Shown here one piece after another: positions 25,779 to 35,927 of a stretch of 64,000 nucleotides of DNA; position 1 is the stretch's first letter; every line of letters starts with the position of its first letter. The position numbers were made by a program, and so were the translations under genes. The notes below the pieces were generated by a model that was given only the letters and a program-made list of their open reading frames with translations, made no database searches and was not told the DNA's origin. Location of the stretch: positions 62,001-126,000 of the forward strand of contig NZ_ATXG01000003.1 of NCBI RefSeq assembly GCF_000421565.1, written 5' to 3'. The DNA comes from Agromyces subbeticus DSM 16689. Its GTDB lineage: Bacteria; Actinomycetota; Actinomycetes; Actinomycetales; Microbacteriaceae.

Positions 25779-27150
25779 TGGCGGGCCTTTCCTTGGGGAA
25801 TTCGTACAGGATGCGCCGATCGCGCAGGGCGATCGCGGTGCCGAGGGTGAGCGGGCCGAGCCGGCCCGCGAACATCAGCAGCACGAGCACGAGCTGCGCC
25901 GCGTCGGGCAGGTCGGCCGTGATGCCGGTCGAGAGGCCGACCGTGGCGAACGCCGACACCGCCTCGAACAGCACGCGGTCGAGGTCGAGGCCGGTGAGCA
26001 GCAGCAGCACCGCCGTCGAGACCACCACCGCGGCGACGGCGATCAGCACGACCGTGATCGCCTGCCGGTGCACCGCACGCGAGAGCCGCTTGCCGAAGAT
26101 GTTCACGGATGCTTCGCCGCGCAGCTCGGTGAGCATGATGAAGAAGAGCACGGCGAACGTCGTCACCTTGATGCCGCCAGCGGTGCCCGCCGGGCCGGCG
26201 CCGATGAACATCAGCACGTCCATGCCGAGCCAGCTCGCGTCGTTCATCGCGCCGATGTCGATCGAGTTGAAGCCCGCGGTGCGAGTCTGCACCGACTGGA
26301 AGAAGCCCGCGAGCACCCGCGCCGCCGGGTCGAGCCCGCCGAGGGTGTCGGGGTTGTTCCACTCGATCACCGTGAGGTACACCGTGCCGGCGATGAGGAG
26401 CACGACGGTCGCCCAGAGCACGATCTTCGTGTTCATCGACCAGTGCAGGGGCCGCGTGAACTCCTTTCGCAGCTGCATGATCACCGGAAAGCCGAGGCCG
26501 CCGAGGATGATCGCCGCCGAGATCGGCAGACAGATGAACGGGTCGGAGACGAAGCCCATCAGGTTGTCGGAGAACAGCGCGAAGCCGGCGTTGTTGAACG
26601 AGGAGACGGCGAGGAATCCCGCGTGCCATGCCGCCTCGCCCGGCGCGTAGCCGTAACCGATCAGGAACCGCGCGCCGAGCAGCAGGAACACCGCGGCTTC
26701 GATCGTCAGCGAGATGAGCACGATGCCGCGCACGAGGCCGCGCACATCGGCGAAGCCGACCGCCTTCGCCTCTGCGGCCGTGTTGAGCCGCGACCGCACC
26801 GAGAGCTTGCGCGCGAGCACGAGGCCGATGAGCGAGGCGAAGATCATGATGCCGAGGCCGCCGAGCTGGATCAGGATCATGATGACGACCTGCCCGAACG
26901 GCGACCAGTGGGTCACCGTGTCGACGACCGTGAGGCCCGTCACGCACACCGCCGACGTCGCCGTGAAGAGCGCGTCGATGAACGAGGCCCCGCCCGGCCC
27001 GGCCTTGGCGATCGGGAGCATGAGCAGCATCGTGCCCACGAGCACTGCGAGCGCGAAGCCGATCACCACGGCCTGCGCCGGGTGGAGGCGGAACGCGGTG
27101 CGCCTCCGCGACCTTCGGCGGCTCGTCGCGGTCGGCATCCGTGTCGTCAC
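25771..27150 (-). CDS. ktrB: Potassium uptake channel KtrB (TrkH family)
   Basis: 459 residues from GTG 27150, chosen because TAGAGT lies seven bases upstream in the leaderless arrangement; ATG 27138 is the alternative. After an arginine-rich N-terminus come the four TrkH repeats with their selectivity loops: TSAVCVTGLTVVDT, SSFNNAGFALFSDN, TRTAGFNSID and SAFATVGLSTGIT, each with the conserved glycine. It forms the K+ pathway in the cytoplasmic membrane with KtrA. Confidence 0.95.
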   Translation of the reverse strand: MTTRMPTATSRRRSRRRTAFRLHPAQAVVIGFALAVLVGTMLLMLPIAKAGPGGASFIDALFTATSAVCVTGLTVVDTVTHWSPFGQVVIMILIQLGGLGIMIFASLIGLVLARKLSVRSRLNTAAEAKAVGFADVRGLVRGIVLISLTIEAAVFLLLGARFLIGYGYAPGEAAWHAGFLAVSSFNNAGFALFSDNLMGFVSDPFICLPISAAIILGGLGFPVIMQLRKEFTRPLHWSMNTKIVLWATVVLLIAGTVYLTVIEWNNPDTLGGLDPAARVLAGFFQSVQTRTAGFNSIDIGAMNDASWLGMDVLMFIGAGPAGTAGGIKVTTFAVLFFIMLTELRGEASVNIFGKRLSRAVHRQAITVVLIAVAAVVVSTAVLLLLTGLDLDRVLFEAVSAFATVGLSTGITADLPDAAQLVLVLLMFAGRLGPLTLGTAIALRDRRILYEFPKERPAIG

Positions 27151-27157
27151 TCCTCGT

Positions 27158-27163
27158 ACTCTA
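27158..27163 (-). promoter_or_regulatory. Leaderless -10 box for ktrB
   Basis: TAGAGT (minus strand) ends seven bases before GTG 27150. This supports GTG rather than the downstream ATG as the start of ktrB. Confidence 0.55.
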
Positions 27164-27217
27164 CGACCCGGGCGACGGATGCCGCGACGCCCGCGTCGGC
27201 GGCGCGGCATAGGCTCG

Positions 27218-28603
27218 ATGCGGCCCATGAGCAGCAACGACCCCGACCCACGACCCTCGGCGCGATCCGTGCCGCGATCCGCGCCGCGATCCGTCGACCG
27301 CGACATCCTGCGCCTCGCCGTGCCGGCGCTCGGCGCCCTCATCGCCGAACCGCTGTTCCTGCTCGCCGACACGGCGATGATCGGGCACCTCGGCGCCACG
27401 CCGCTCGCCGGTCTCGGCCTCGCGAGCGCCGTGCTGCAGACGATCATCGGGCTCATGGTGTTCCTCGCCTACGCGACGACGCCCGCCGTCGCCCGGCGCG
27501 TGGGGCTCGGCGACGAACGCGGCGCCGTGGCATCCGGCGTCGACGGGCTCTGGCTCGCGCTCGGGCTCGGCGCGGTGCTCGCGGTCGCCGGCTGGTGGGC
27601 CGCCCCCGTGTTGGTGGGGGCCTTCGGCGCGAGCCCCGACGTGGCCGCCGAGGCATCCGTCTACCTCACGATCTCGATGGCCGGGCTGCCCGCGATGCTC
27701 GTCGTCTTCGCCGCAACCGGCCTGCTGCGCGGCCTGCAAGACACTCGCACGCCGCTCTGGGTCGCCGGTATCGGCTTCGCGGTGAACATCGTGCTCAACT
27801 ACGTGTTCATCTACGTCGCCGGGTGGGGCATCGCGGGCTCGGCGCTCGGCACCGTGGTCGCGCAGTGGGGCATGGTCGCGGTCTACCTGGTCGTCGTCGG
27901 GCGGCACGCCGCCCGCGTGGGCACGAGCCCGTGGCCGCATCACGCCGGAGTGCTGCGCGGCGCCGCCTCGGGCGGGTGGCTGTTCCTGCGCACCCTGAGC
28001 CTGCGGCTCGCGCTGCTGCTCGCGACGTGGACGGCGACCTCGCTCGGCCCGAACGAGCTCGCGGCGTTCCAGGTGGCGATGACCATCTACTTCACGATCG
28101 GCTTCGCCCTCGACGCGCTCGCGATCGCCGCGCAGGCGCTCATCGGCCGCGACCTCGGCGCGGGCGACCTCACCGCCGTCCGGGCCGTACTGCGACGCTG
28201 CCTGCAATGGGGCGTCGGCAGCGGCGCCGTTGTCGGCGTGATCGTGCTCGCGACGGCGTGGGTGCTGCCCGCGGTCTTCACGAGCTCGGCGGATGTCGCG
28301 GCGCTGCTGCCCCCGACGCTCGTCGTGCTCGCGCTCTCGGCGCCGCTCGGCGGCATCGTGTTCGTGCTCGACGGCGTGCTCATCGGCGCGGGCGACGCCC
28401 GCTACCTCGCCTGGACCGGCGTGGTGAACCTCGCCGTGTTCGTGCCGCTCGCACTCTGGGTCGTCGCGGTGGCCCCGCCGGGGGCCGCCGGCCCGGCGTG
28501 GCTCATGGCCGCGTTCGCGCTCGGTTACCTCGGCGCACGGGCGGTGACCCTCGGGCTCAGGGCGCGCGGGTCGGCGTGGATGGTGGTCGGCGCCGGGCGC
28601 TGA
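27218..28603 (+). CDS. MATE family efflux transporter (DinF type)
   Basis: 461 residues from ATG 27218; ATG 27227 is an equally possible start. Twelve membrane helices in two bundles are visible. MATE hallmarks include PALGALIAEPLFLLADTAMIG at 35-55 (quoted in part), QTIIGLMVFLAYATTPAVAR, and GLLRGLQDTRTPLWVAG, a typical DinF segment. It would export organic cations or metabolites in exchange for H+ or Na+. A TAGGCT at 27210-27215 may be a -10 box. It is divergent from ktrB with 67 bases between and converges on the M20 gene. Confidence 0.92.
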   Translation: MRPMSSNDPDPRPSARSVPRSAPRSVDRDILRLAVPALGALIAEPLFLLADTAMIGHLGATPLAGLGLASAVLQTIIGLMVFLAYATTPAVARRVGLGDERGAVASGVDGLWLALGLGAVLAVAGWWAAPVLVGAFGASPDVAAEASVYLTISMAGLPAMLVVFAATGLLRGLQDTRTPLWVAGIGFAVNIVLNYVFIYVAGWGIAGSALGTVVAQWGMVAVYLVVVGRHAARVGTSPWPHHAGVLRGAASGGWLFLRTLSLRLALLLATWTATSLGPNELAAFQVAMTIYFTIGFALDALAIAAQALIGRDLGAGDLTAVRAVLRRCLQWGVGSGAVVGVIVLATAWVLPAVFTSSADVAALLPPTLVVLALSAPLGGIVFVLDGVLIGAGDARYLAWTGVVNLAVFVPLALWVVAVAPPGAAGPAWLMAAFALGYLGARAVTLGLRARGSAWMVVGAGR

Positions 28604-28633
28604 GGGCGGCTCGCGCTCCGCGTCAGGGGCAGG

Positions 28634-29860
28634 TCAGGCCTCGGTCGAATCCAGCCACTCTCGTGCGGCGGCGACGAGGGCGGCGACGCCGACGTCGAGC
28701 GTCGGCTCGATGAGCGGCGCGAAGAACGGCGAGTGGTTCGACGGGATGTCGTCGGGCATGCGCCCGGTCGCGAGCGCGTCGCCGAAGAGCGACGGGTCGG
28801 CGCCACCGAGGAACCAGTAGACGAGGGGTGCGCCCGCAGCCGTGGCGAGAACGCCGACGTCTTCGCTGCCCGAGACGAGCCCGGGGTCGATGACGCGCTG
28901 CTCGCCGAGCGCTCGCCGCAGTGCCGCGGCGGTGCGTTCGGTCGCCGCCGGCTCGTTCACCGTGAGCGGGAAGCTCTCTTCGAAGGTGATCTCGGGCTCG
29001 CGCGGTGCACCCGACGCCGCGGCTTCGGCCTTCGCGATGCGCTCGATCGCGGCGAGCACCTTCGTGCGCACGGTCTCGTCGAAGCTGCGCACGCTGAGTC
29101 CGAGGGTCGCCTCCGCCGGGATGATGTTGCTCTTCGTGCCCGCGTGGATCTGGCCGACGGTCACCACCGCGGCATCCGTCGCCGCCAGCTCGCGCGCGAC
29201 GATGCCCTGCAACCGCACCGTGGTCGACGCGGCGAGGTACACGGGGTCGACCGTCGTCTCGGGGCGCGAGCCGTGCCCGCCGGTGCCGTGCAGGCGCACC
29301 GAGAGCGAGTCGGCGGCGGCCATCGCGACGCCGGCATGCACGCCCGCGAAGCCCGCCGGGAACGGCGCGACGTGCTGGCCGAGCACGATGTCGGGCTTCG
29401 GCACGCGGTCGTACAGGCCGTCGGCGACCATCGCCTCTGCGCCGCCGCCCCACTCCTCGGCGGGCTGGAAGAGCGCGATCAGCGTGCCCGACCAGCTGGC
29501 CCGGTCGGCGACGAGGCGCTCGGTCGCGCCGAGCAGGCACGTGACGTGCACGTCGTGTCCGCACGCGTGCATGACGGGCATGTCGTTGCCCTCGTGGTCG
29601 GTGCCGCGGGCCGTGCTCGCGTAGGGCAGGCCGGTCACCTCGAGCACGGGCAGGCCGTCCATGTCGGCGCGCAGCAGCACGGTCGGGCCGGCGCCGTTCT
29701 CGAGCACGCCGACGACGCCCGTGCGGCCGATGCCGGTGGTCACGATCAGTCCGAACGAGGTGAGCGCCTCGGCGACGATGCCCGCGGTGCGGTGCTCCTG
29801 GAACGAGAGCTCGGGGTGTTCGTGCAGGTCGCGGTAGACGGCGGCGAGGTCGAGGGTCAT
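28634..29860 (-). CDS. M20-family amidohydrolase
   Basis: 408 residues. The metal-binding motifs of the M20D peptidase/amidohydrolase group are present: LRADMDGLP, MHACGHDVHV, the bridging PAEEWGGGAEAM, and HGTGGHGSRPETTVDP of the dimerisation domain. Relatives hydrolyse N-acyl amino acids, indole-3-acetyl-amino acids or hippurate; the precise substrate is not readable. A leaderless -10 supports the start. Monocistronic. Confidence 0.93.
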   Translation of the reverse strand: MTLDLAAVYRDLHEHPELSFQEHRTAGIVAEALTSFGLIVTTGIGRTGVVGVLENGAGPTVLLRADMDGLPVLEVTGLPYASTARGTDHEGNDMPVMHACGHDVHVTCLLGATERLVADRASWSGTLIALFQPAEEWGGGAEAMVADGLYDRVPKPDIVLGQHVAPFPAGFAGVHAGVAMAAADSLSVRLHGTGGHGSRPETTVDPVYLAASTTVRLQGIVARELAATDAAVVTVGQIHAGTKSNIIPAEATLGLSVRSFDETVRTKVLAAIERIAKAEAAASGAPREPEITFEESFPLTVNEPAATERTAAALRRALGEQRVIDPGLVSGSEDVGVLATAAGAPLVYWFLGGADPSLFGDALATGRMPDDIPSNHSPFFAPLIEPTLDVGVAALVAAAREWLDSTEA

Positions 29861-29866
29861 GACGTC

Positions 29867-29872
29867 AGCCTA
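29867..29872 (-). promoter_or_regulatory. Leaderless -10 box for the M20 amidohydrolase
   Basis: TAGGCT on the minus strand stands six bases before ATG 29860, identical in sequence and spacing to the box before the M13 peptidase. Confidence 0.6.
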
Positions 29873-29901
29873 CGGTCGGCGACGCCTGGCGAGTCGACGC
29901 C

Positions 29902-29988
29902 GTGCACAACTCCGGAGCCAGGTGCCAACACGCCGCTGGCCGACCCGCCTCCGCCGGCGTGTCGGTCGAAATCTCCGGAGTTGCGCAC
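29902..29988. repeat. Nested inverted repeat in the gap between lacI-type gene and M20 gene
   Basis: GTGCACAACTCCGGAG (29902-29917) is inverted as CTCCGGAGTTGCGCAC (29973-29988) with one mismatch. Inside lies a second perfect pair, ACACGCCG (29928-29935) with CGGCGTGT (29955-29962). The whole can fold as one long stem-loop. It could terminate the upstream regulator transcript, or be a REP-like element; position alone does not decide. Confidence 0.6.
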
Positions 29989-30038
29989 AGCGCCTGCGCC
30001 GCCGCCCGCCGCCTGCACGGCGACCCGAGATCTCGGAG

Positions 30039-31109
30039 CTACGCGCCGATCGGGCGCGGGGGCGCGGTCGTGTCGCCGACGTGCAGCGTGCTCGTGAAGC
30101 AGCGCGACCGCGGCGGCTCGCCGGCGAGCATCTGCACGACGGCCTCGCCGGCCGCACGGCCCTTCGCGACCGAGGGTTGCACGAGCGTCGTGAGGTCGTG
30201 CTGCAGCCCGTCGACCCGGATGCCGTCGAAGCCGAGCACGCTGAGCTCGGCCGGCACGCGGAGGCCGAGCTCTTCAGCCGCCTGGATGACCCCCGCCGCG
30301 AGCAGGTCGCTCTGCGCGATGATGGCCGTCGGCCGCTGTGCGGCATCAGCGAGCAGCGCGCGCCCCGCCTCGAGCCCCTCTTCGATCGAACTCGCGGCGG
30401 CCACCCGCCCGGTCGCATGCGGGAACACCTCGCGGGCGCCGGCGAGTCGTCGGCTCGCCGTGGCGGCCGTGCTCGCCGCCAGCAGCTCATCGGTGATCGG
30501 GCCGCGAGTACGGTCGGCGTCGAAGGGCAGGGTGACGATCGCGACATCCGTGTGGCCGAGCTCGCGAAGGTAGTCGGCACCCCGCCTCGTCGCCGCTTGG
30601 TTGTCGATCGAGATCTCGGGAATGTCTTCGCCGGTCTCGCCCTCGATGGCGACGGCAGGGATGCCGCGGCGGCGCAGTGCCTCGATCGACACGGCGAGCC
30701 GCGGGCTGCAACCGATCAGCACGACCGCGTCGACCGGAGCGCTCTCGATGCCGACGGCGTTGCCGCCGACCTCGCCCGTGTCGGTGAGCAGCAGCAGGCC
30801 CGCGCCGAGCGGGGCGATGCCCTCGGAGATGCCGTCGAGCATCTGGATCTTCACGGGGTCGAGGAACGCGGCGCGCACCCGCTCCTCGAGCACGACGCCG
30901 ACGATGCCCGAACGTCCTCGGCGCAGCGAGCGAGCCCGGGGGTCGGGGCCGGCGTAGCCGAGGTCGGATGCCGCGGCGCGCACGCGTTCCTTCGTGGCAT
31001 CCGACACGGGGCCCGAGCCGCTGAAGGCGAGCGACGCCGTCGACGGAGAGACACCGGCGCGCGCGGCGACGTCGGCGAGTGTCGGGCGGGACGCGGCGTC
31101 GGGCTGCAT
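30039..31109 (-). CDS. LacI-family transcriptional repressor
   Basis: 356 residues from ATG 31109, fixed by a leaderless -10 at 31117-31122. The HTH (TLADVAARAGVSPSTASLAF at 10-29) and hinge are followed by a periplasmic-binding-protein-like effector domain (GIVGVVLEE; LLLLTDTGE; ELSVLGFDGI). The recognition helix reads STASLAFSG instead of the common STVSRVLNG, so its operator should differ from the classic one. A CGAATCGATTCG palindrome lies just upstream of its own -10 box, and the same palindrome occurs before the MFS gene at 39.4 kb. Confidence 0.92.
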   Translation of the reverse strand: MQPDAASRPTLADVAARAGVSPSTASLAFSGSGPVSDATKERVRAAASDLGYAGPDPRARSLRRGRSGIVGVVLEERVRAAFLDPVKIQMLDGISEGIAPLGAGLLLLTDTGEVGGNAVGIESAPVDAVVLIGCSPRLAVSIEALRRRGIPAVAIEGETGEDIPEISIDNQAATRRGADYLRELGHTDVAIVTLPFDADRTRGPITDELLAASTAATASRRLAGAREVFPHATGRVAAASSIEEGLEAGRALLADAAQRPTAIIAQSDLLAAGVIQAAEELGLRVPAELSVLGFDGIRVDGLQHDLTTLVQPSVAKGRAAGEAVVQMLAGEPPRSRCFTSTLHVGDTTAPPRPIGA

Positions 31110-31116
31110 GCGCCCG

Positions 31117-31137
31117 ATTCTAGGCCGAATCGATTCG
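31117..31137 (-). promoter_or_regulatory. LacI autoregulatory promoter: -10 box plus CGAATCGATTCG operator
   Basis: Minus-strand TAGAAT (31122-31117) is seven bases before ATG 31109. The perfect 12-bp palindrome CGAATCGATTCG (31126-31137) sits between the -10 and the expected -35, an ideal place for repression. The central CpG is typical of LacI-family operators. Confidence 0.65.
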
Positions 31138-31240
31138 ATTCCCGTTGATCGGGCGGAAACACGCCCTCGGCCTCCGCCCGGAGGGCGTGTTTGTGCCATC
31201 TCAACGAGGTGGGCGGGAGGAGGTGGGAGGAGGCCTGGGG

Positions 31241-32427
<1,187 letters not shown>

Positions 32428-32428
<1 letters not shown>

Positions 32429-33471
32429 CAGAGCTCCGTCCAATCGAGGATGACCTTGCCGACGCCGCCCGAGGCGGCCGCATCGAACGCCGTGCGCCAC
32501 TCGCGTGCCGGGTAGCGATCGGAGATGATCGACGCCACGCGACCGCGCAGTTCGGGGCTCGTCTGCAGCATCGCGCTCATCGAGTTCCACGTCTCGAACA
32601 TCTCGCGCCCGTAGATGCCCTTCATGGTGAGCATGTGGGTGACGACCTTGCCCCAGTCGATCGCGAAGGGCTCGGCGGGCAGCCCGAGCAGCGCCATGCG
32701 CCCGCCGTGGTTCATGTTCTCGATCATCTCGGGCAGCGCCTTCGCCGAGCCCGACATCTCGAAGCCGACGTCGAAGCCCTCGCGCATGCCGAGTCGCCCC
32801 TGCGCCGAGCGCACGCGCTCCTTCGACACGTCGACGACGGCGTCGGCGCCCATCGACAGCGCCAGCTCGAGGCGTGCGGGCGAGACATCCGACGCCACGA
32901 TGAACCGGGCGCCGACGTGGCGCGCCACCGCGATCGACATCAGCCCGATCGGCCCGCAGCCGGTCACGAGCACGTCTTCGCCGACCACCGAAAAGGCGAG
33001 CGCGGTGTGCACGGCGTTGCCGAAGGGGTCGAAGATCGCGCCGACCTCTGGCTCGATGTCGGCGTGGTGCACCCAGACGTTCTCGCCGGGCAGCACGACG
33101 AACTCGGCGAACGCGCCGTCGCGGTGCAGCCCGACACCCTTCGTGCGGATGCACATCTGGCGGCGCCCCGCACGGCAGTTTCGGCACATGCCGCACACGA
33201 TGTGGCCCTCGCCCGAGACCCGGTCGCCGACGGCGACGTCGTGCACGAGCGGCCCGACCTCGACGACCTCGCCGTAGAACTCGTGGCCGGGAACGAGCGG
33301 CGCGGCGATCGTCGACGCGGCCCAGTCGTCCCACTTCTCGATGTGCAGGTCGGTGCCGCAGATGCCGGTGCGCAGCACCCGGATCTTCACGTCGGCAGGC
33401 CCGATCTCGGGCTCGGGCCGATCGACGTACTCGAGGCCGGCGCCAGGCGCGGGTTTGTACAGGGCCTTCAT
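32428..33471 (-). CDS. tdh: L-threonine 3-dehydrogenase
   Basis: 347 residues from ATG 33471, with GGAG nine bases upstream. It is a zinc medium-chain dehydrogenase: catalytic C38, H63 and E64, and structural-zinc cysteines C93, C96, C99 and C107. The HIEKWDDWA segment is characteristic of Tdh rather than general alcohol dehydrogenases. NAD-dependent oxidation of threonine gives 2-amino-3-ketobutyrate, the substrate of the downstream Kbl. First gene of the two-gene operon. Confidence 0.95.
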
Positions 33472-33599
33472 CGGCGAAACTCCATTGTTCGGCGCACGAG
33501 CCACTGGGTGCGGCGGCTCATGCGAGTGGTCCGGTGGGTGCGCCGGATGACTCAGCCATCGTATCCGGGCGCTCGCATCAAGACAGGCGAGCGGATGTC

Positions 33600-34793
33600 T
33601 CAGGCCCGCGACACCGCGGCGGGCTCGACCTGCCCCGCCTCGAAGTACGCGACGAGCCCGGCGTCGAGCTGCGGCACCGCGAGCGCAGCGCCGCCGCCGC
33701 GGAGCGACTCGGTCGCTTGGATGCCGACGGCCACCGCCTCCCGCGCGGCGACGGGCGAGGTCTCGGTCGCACCGCCCTCGCGCACGAAGCGCAGGAACTC
33801 GGCGACGAGCAGCGCGTCGGCGCCATCGTGACCGGCCGCTTCATCGGCCTCGGGCACGATGAAGGTCTCGTCGGCAGGCGCAGCGCCCTGGTGCCGACGG
33901 TTCCAGAGCCGCACCTCGGCGCCCGCGACATCCCCGAGGTTCTCGATGCGCCCCTCGGTGCCGATCACCGTGTAGTTGCGCCAGTAGTCGGGAGTGAAGT
34001 GGCACTGCTGGTAGCTCGCGAGCACGCCGTTGCCGAGGCGCATGTTGACCATCGAGATGTCTTCGACGTCGATCACGGGGTTCAGGCCGGTCTGCGATGC
34101 CGGCGGCCAGTTGTCGAGGCTGAACCAGTCGCGCATACGCTCGTCGGAGCGGTCGCGCCGGTCGTCGATGTCGCCGTAGACGCTGAGCGAGCCCATCGCC
34201 TGCACCTGCTCGGTGTAGGCGCCGGCCAGCCAGTGGATGACGTCGAGGTCGTGCGCGCCCTTCTGCAGCAGCAGCCCGGTGGTCTTCGCTCGCTCGGCGT
34301 GCCAGTCCTTGAAGTAGTAGTCGCCGCCGTTGCCCACGAAGTGCCGGCACCACACGGCCTTCACCTCGCCGATGCGCCCCTCGAGAATGAGCCGTCGCAT
34401 GAGCACGATCGCCGGCATGTGGCGCATGTTGTGGCCGACGTAGAGTCGGGTACCGGTGCGCCGGGCGGTCTCGAGCATGGCGTCGGCGTCGGCGATCGTG
34501 ACGGCGAGCGGCTTCTCGCAGAACACCGGCACGCCGGCCTCGAGCGCGGCGATCGCCACGGTCGCGTGCTGGTGGTCGGGCGTCAGCACCATCACGGCGT
34601 CGACGCCGGCGGCGAGCAGTTCGTCGAGCGAGTCGTTGACGGATGCCTCGGGCAGCGCCGCTCGCGCGTCGGCCCGCGATCGCTCGGAGAGGTCGCACAC
34701 CGCGACGACGCGGGAGCCCTGCCCGGGCCGGTGCGCCTCGTTCCAGAGCGACGCGCGCGCGCCGAAGCCGATGATGCCGATGTTCAGATCCAC
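33600..34793 (-). CDS. Gfo/Idh/MocA-family oxidoreductase
   Basis: 397 residues from GTG 34793, which has GGAG nine bases upstream. The N-terminal NAD(P)-binding fold begins LNIGIIGFGARASLW; EKPLAVTIADADAM carries the conserved EKP lysine. The C-terminal substrate domain includes LLLQKGAHDLDVIHWLAG with the catalytic-type histidine. The family oxidises or reduces sugars and inositols. As the last gene of a sugar ABC operon with its own LacI regulator, it probably performs the first intracellular step on the imported sugar; that sugar is unknown. Confidence 0.9.
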   Translation of the reverse strand: MDLNIGIIGFGARASLWNEAHRPGQGSRVVAVCDLSERSRADARAALPEASVNDSLDELLAAGVDAVMVLTPDHQHATVAIAALEAGVPVFCEKPLAVTIADADAMLETARRTGTRLYVGHNMRHMPAIVLMRRLILEGRIGEVKAVWCRHFVGNGGDYYFKDWHAERAKTTGLLLQKGAHDLDVIHWLAGAYTEQVQAMGSLSVYGDIDDRRDRSDERMRDWFSLDNWPPASQTGLNPVIDVEDISMVNMRLGNGVLASYQQCHFTPDYWRNYTVIGTEGRIENLGDVAGAEVRLWNRRHQGAAPADETFIVPEADEAAGHDGADALLVAEFLRFVREGGATETSPVAAREAVAVGIQATESLRGGGAALAVPQLDAGLVAYFEAGQVEPAAVSRA

Positions 34794-34816
34794 GGGGTGG
34801 TGCTCCTTCAGAGGTG

Positions 34817-35923
34817 TTACGGAAGAACGGTGGCGCGCGAGCTGCGCGGCGGGGCGTCGAGATCGGTCGAACCGCCGGGGAACAGTGACCACGGGAACTC
34901 GTGCAGCTGCGGTTCGTGCGCGTCGGCGTCGAGGGCGCGCGCCACGATGATCTCGGCCTGGCGCTCGTAGAAGTCGCTCGGGCCGACGGTCGTCAGCGTC
35001 GGAGCGACGAGCTGCGCGTCGGGCGTGTTGCCGATGCCGACCACGGCCACGTCGTGCGGCACCCGGAGCCCGAGCATGTGGGCGGCGTTGATCGCCGCGA
35101 TCGCCGCGAAGTCGGTCGTCGCATAGATCGCGGTCGGCCGGTGCTCCTGCGAGAGCAGCGCGACCGCCGCGGTGAAGGCGTTCGCCTGCGTGTCGGCGTA
35201 GCTCGCGGTGTGCGCCGGGACGATCGGCAGCCCTCGCTCACGCATGCGCTCGAGGTACGGCGAGTACCGCGAGGGCTCCGGCGAGCGCACGGCACCCTCG
35301 GCCACGAGGCATCCGATCGCCGTATGCCGCTCGAGCAGGTGGTCCATCGCGAGGTAGCAGCCCGGCATCGCGTCGGAGCGGATCACGTCGTAGCCGTCGG
35401 GCTCGAGCGTCTCTGAGAACACCACGAGCCGCTGGCCCCGCCGGGCGAGTTCGCGCAGCTTGCGCTTGCCCTCGTCGGTGGTGCCGACGCCGTCGAGATA
35501 GGCGACGTCGCTCTCGACGCGGTCGAGCGCCGCGTACCAGTCGCCGTCGGCGAGGATCAGCGTCGTGAGGCCGTGCCGATTCGCCTCGTCGTTCACCGCC
35601 GCGGCGACCGCGAGCGACCAGGGGTCGCTCAGCATGTGCAGCGACAGCTGCACGGTGTCGCTGCGGCCCGTGCGAATCGTGCGGGCCGCGCGGTTCGGCC
35701 GGTAGTTCAGTTGATCAGCGGCTTCGAGCACACGCTTCGCGGTCGGCTCGGCGACCCCCGAGTCACCGCCGTTGCGGCCCGAGAAGACGTACGACACCGT
35801 CGCCGTCGAAACGCCGGCGAGCTCGGCGACCATTCGCAGCGTCGGCCGGCGGCGAGGCGCAGCGGCGCGCTCGTCGCGCTCACCGGCCACGTCGCGCTCG
35901 TCATCGTCGTGCGCCTGCGTCAT
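34817..35923 (-). CDS. LacI-family regulator of the sugar ABC operon
   Basis: 368 residues. An arginine/aspartate-rich N-terminal extension of about 28 residues precedes the HTH (TLRMVAELAGVSTATVSYVF). The effector domain covers about 90-350 (TVQLSLHMLSDP; TAIYATTDFAAIAAINAAH; VAVVGIGN). Located five bases after the second permease and inside the operon it probably controls. The likely operator is at 39192-39207, over the predicted operon transcription start. Confidence 0.92.
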   Translation of the reverse strand: MTQAHDDDERDVAGERDERAAAPRRRPTLRMVAELAGVSTATVSYVFSGRNGGDSGVAEPTAKRVLEAADQLNYRPNRAARTIRTGRSDTVQLSLHMLSDPWSLAVAAAVNDEANRHGLTTLILADGDWYAALDRVESDVAYLDGVGTTDEGKRKLRELARRGQRLVVFSETLEPDGYDVIRSDAMPGCYLAMDHLLERHTAIGCLVAEGAVRSPEPSRYSPYLERMRERGLPIVPAHTASYADTQANAFTAAVALLSQEHRPTAIYATTDFAAIAAINAAHMLGLRVPHDVAVVGIGNTPDAQLVAPTLTTVGPSDFYERQAEIIVARALDADAHEPQLHEFPWSLFPGGSTDLDAPPRSSRATVLP

Positions 35924-35927
35924 CGCG

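Noticed and set aside
25453-28713. Very long plus-strand frame of 1086 codons opposite ktrA/ktrB and extending over the MATE gene
   Set aside because: Its translation is arginine-, alanine- and histidine-rich low-complexity sequence without domains, and it lies antisense to well-recognised genes. It is a product of high GC content.
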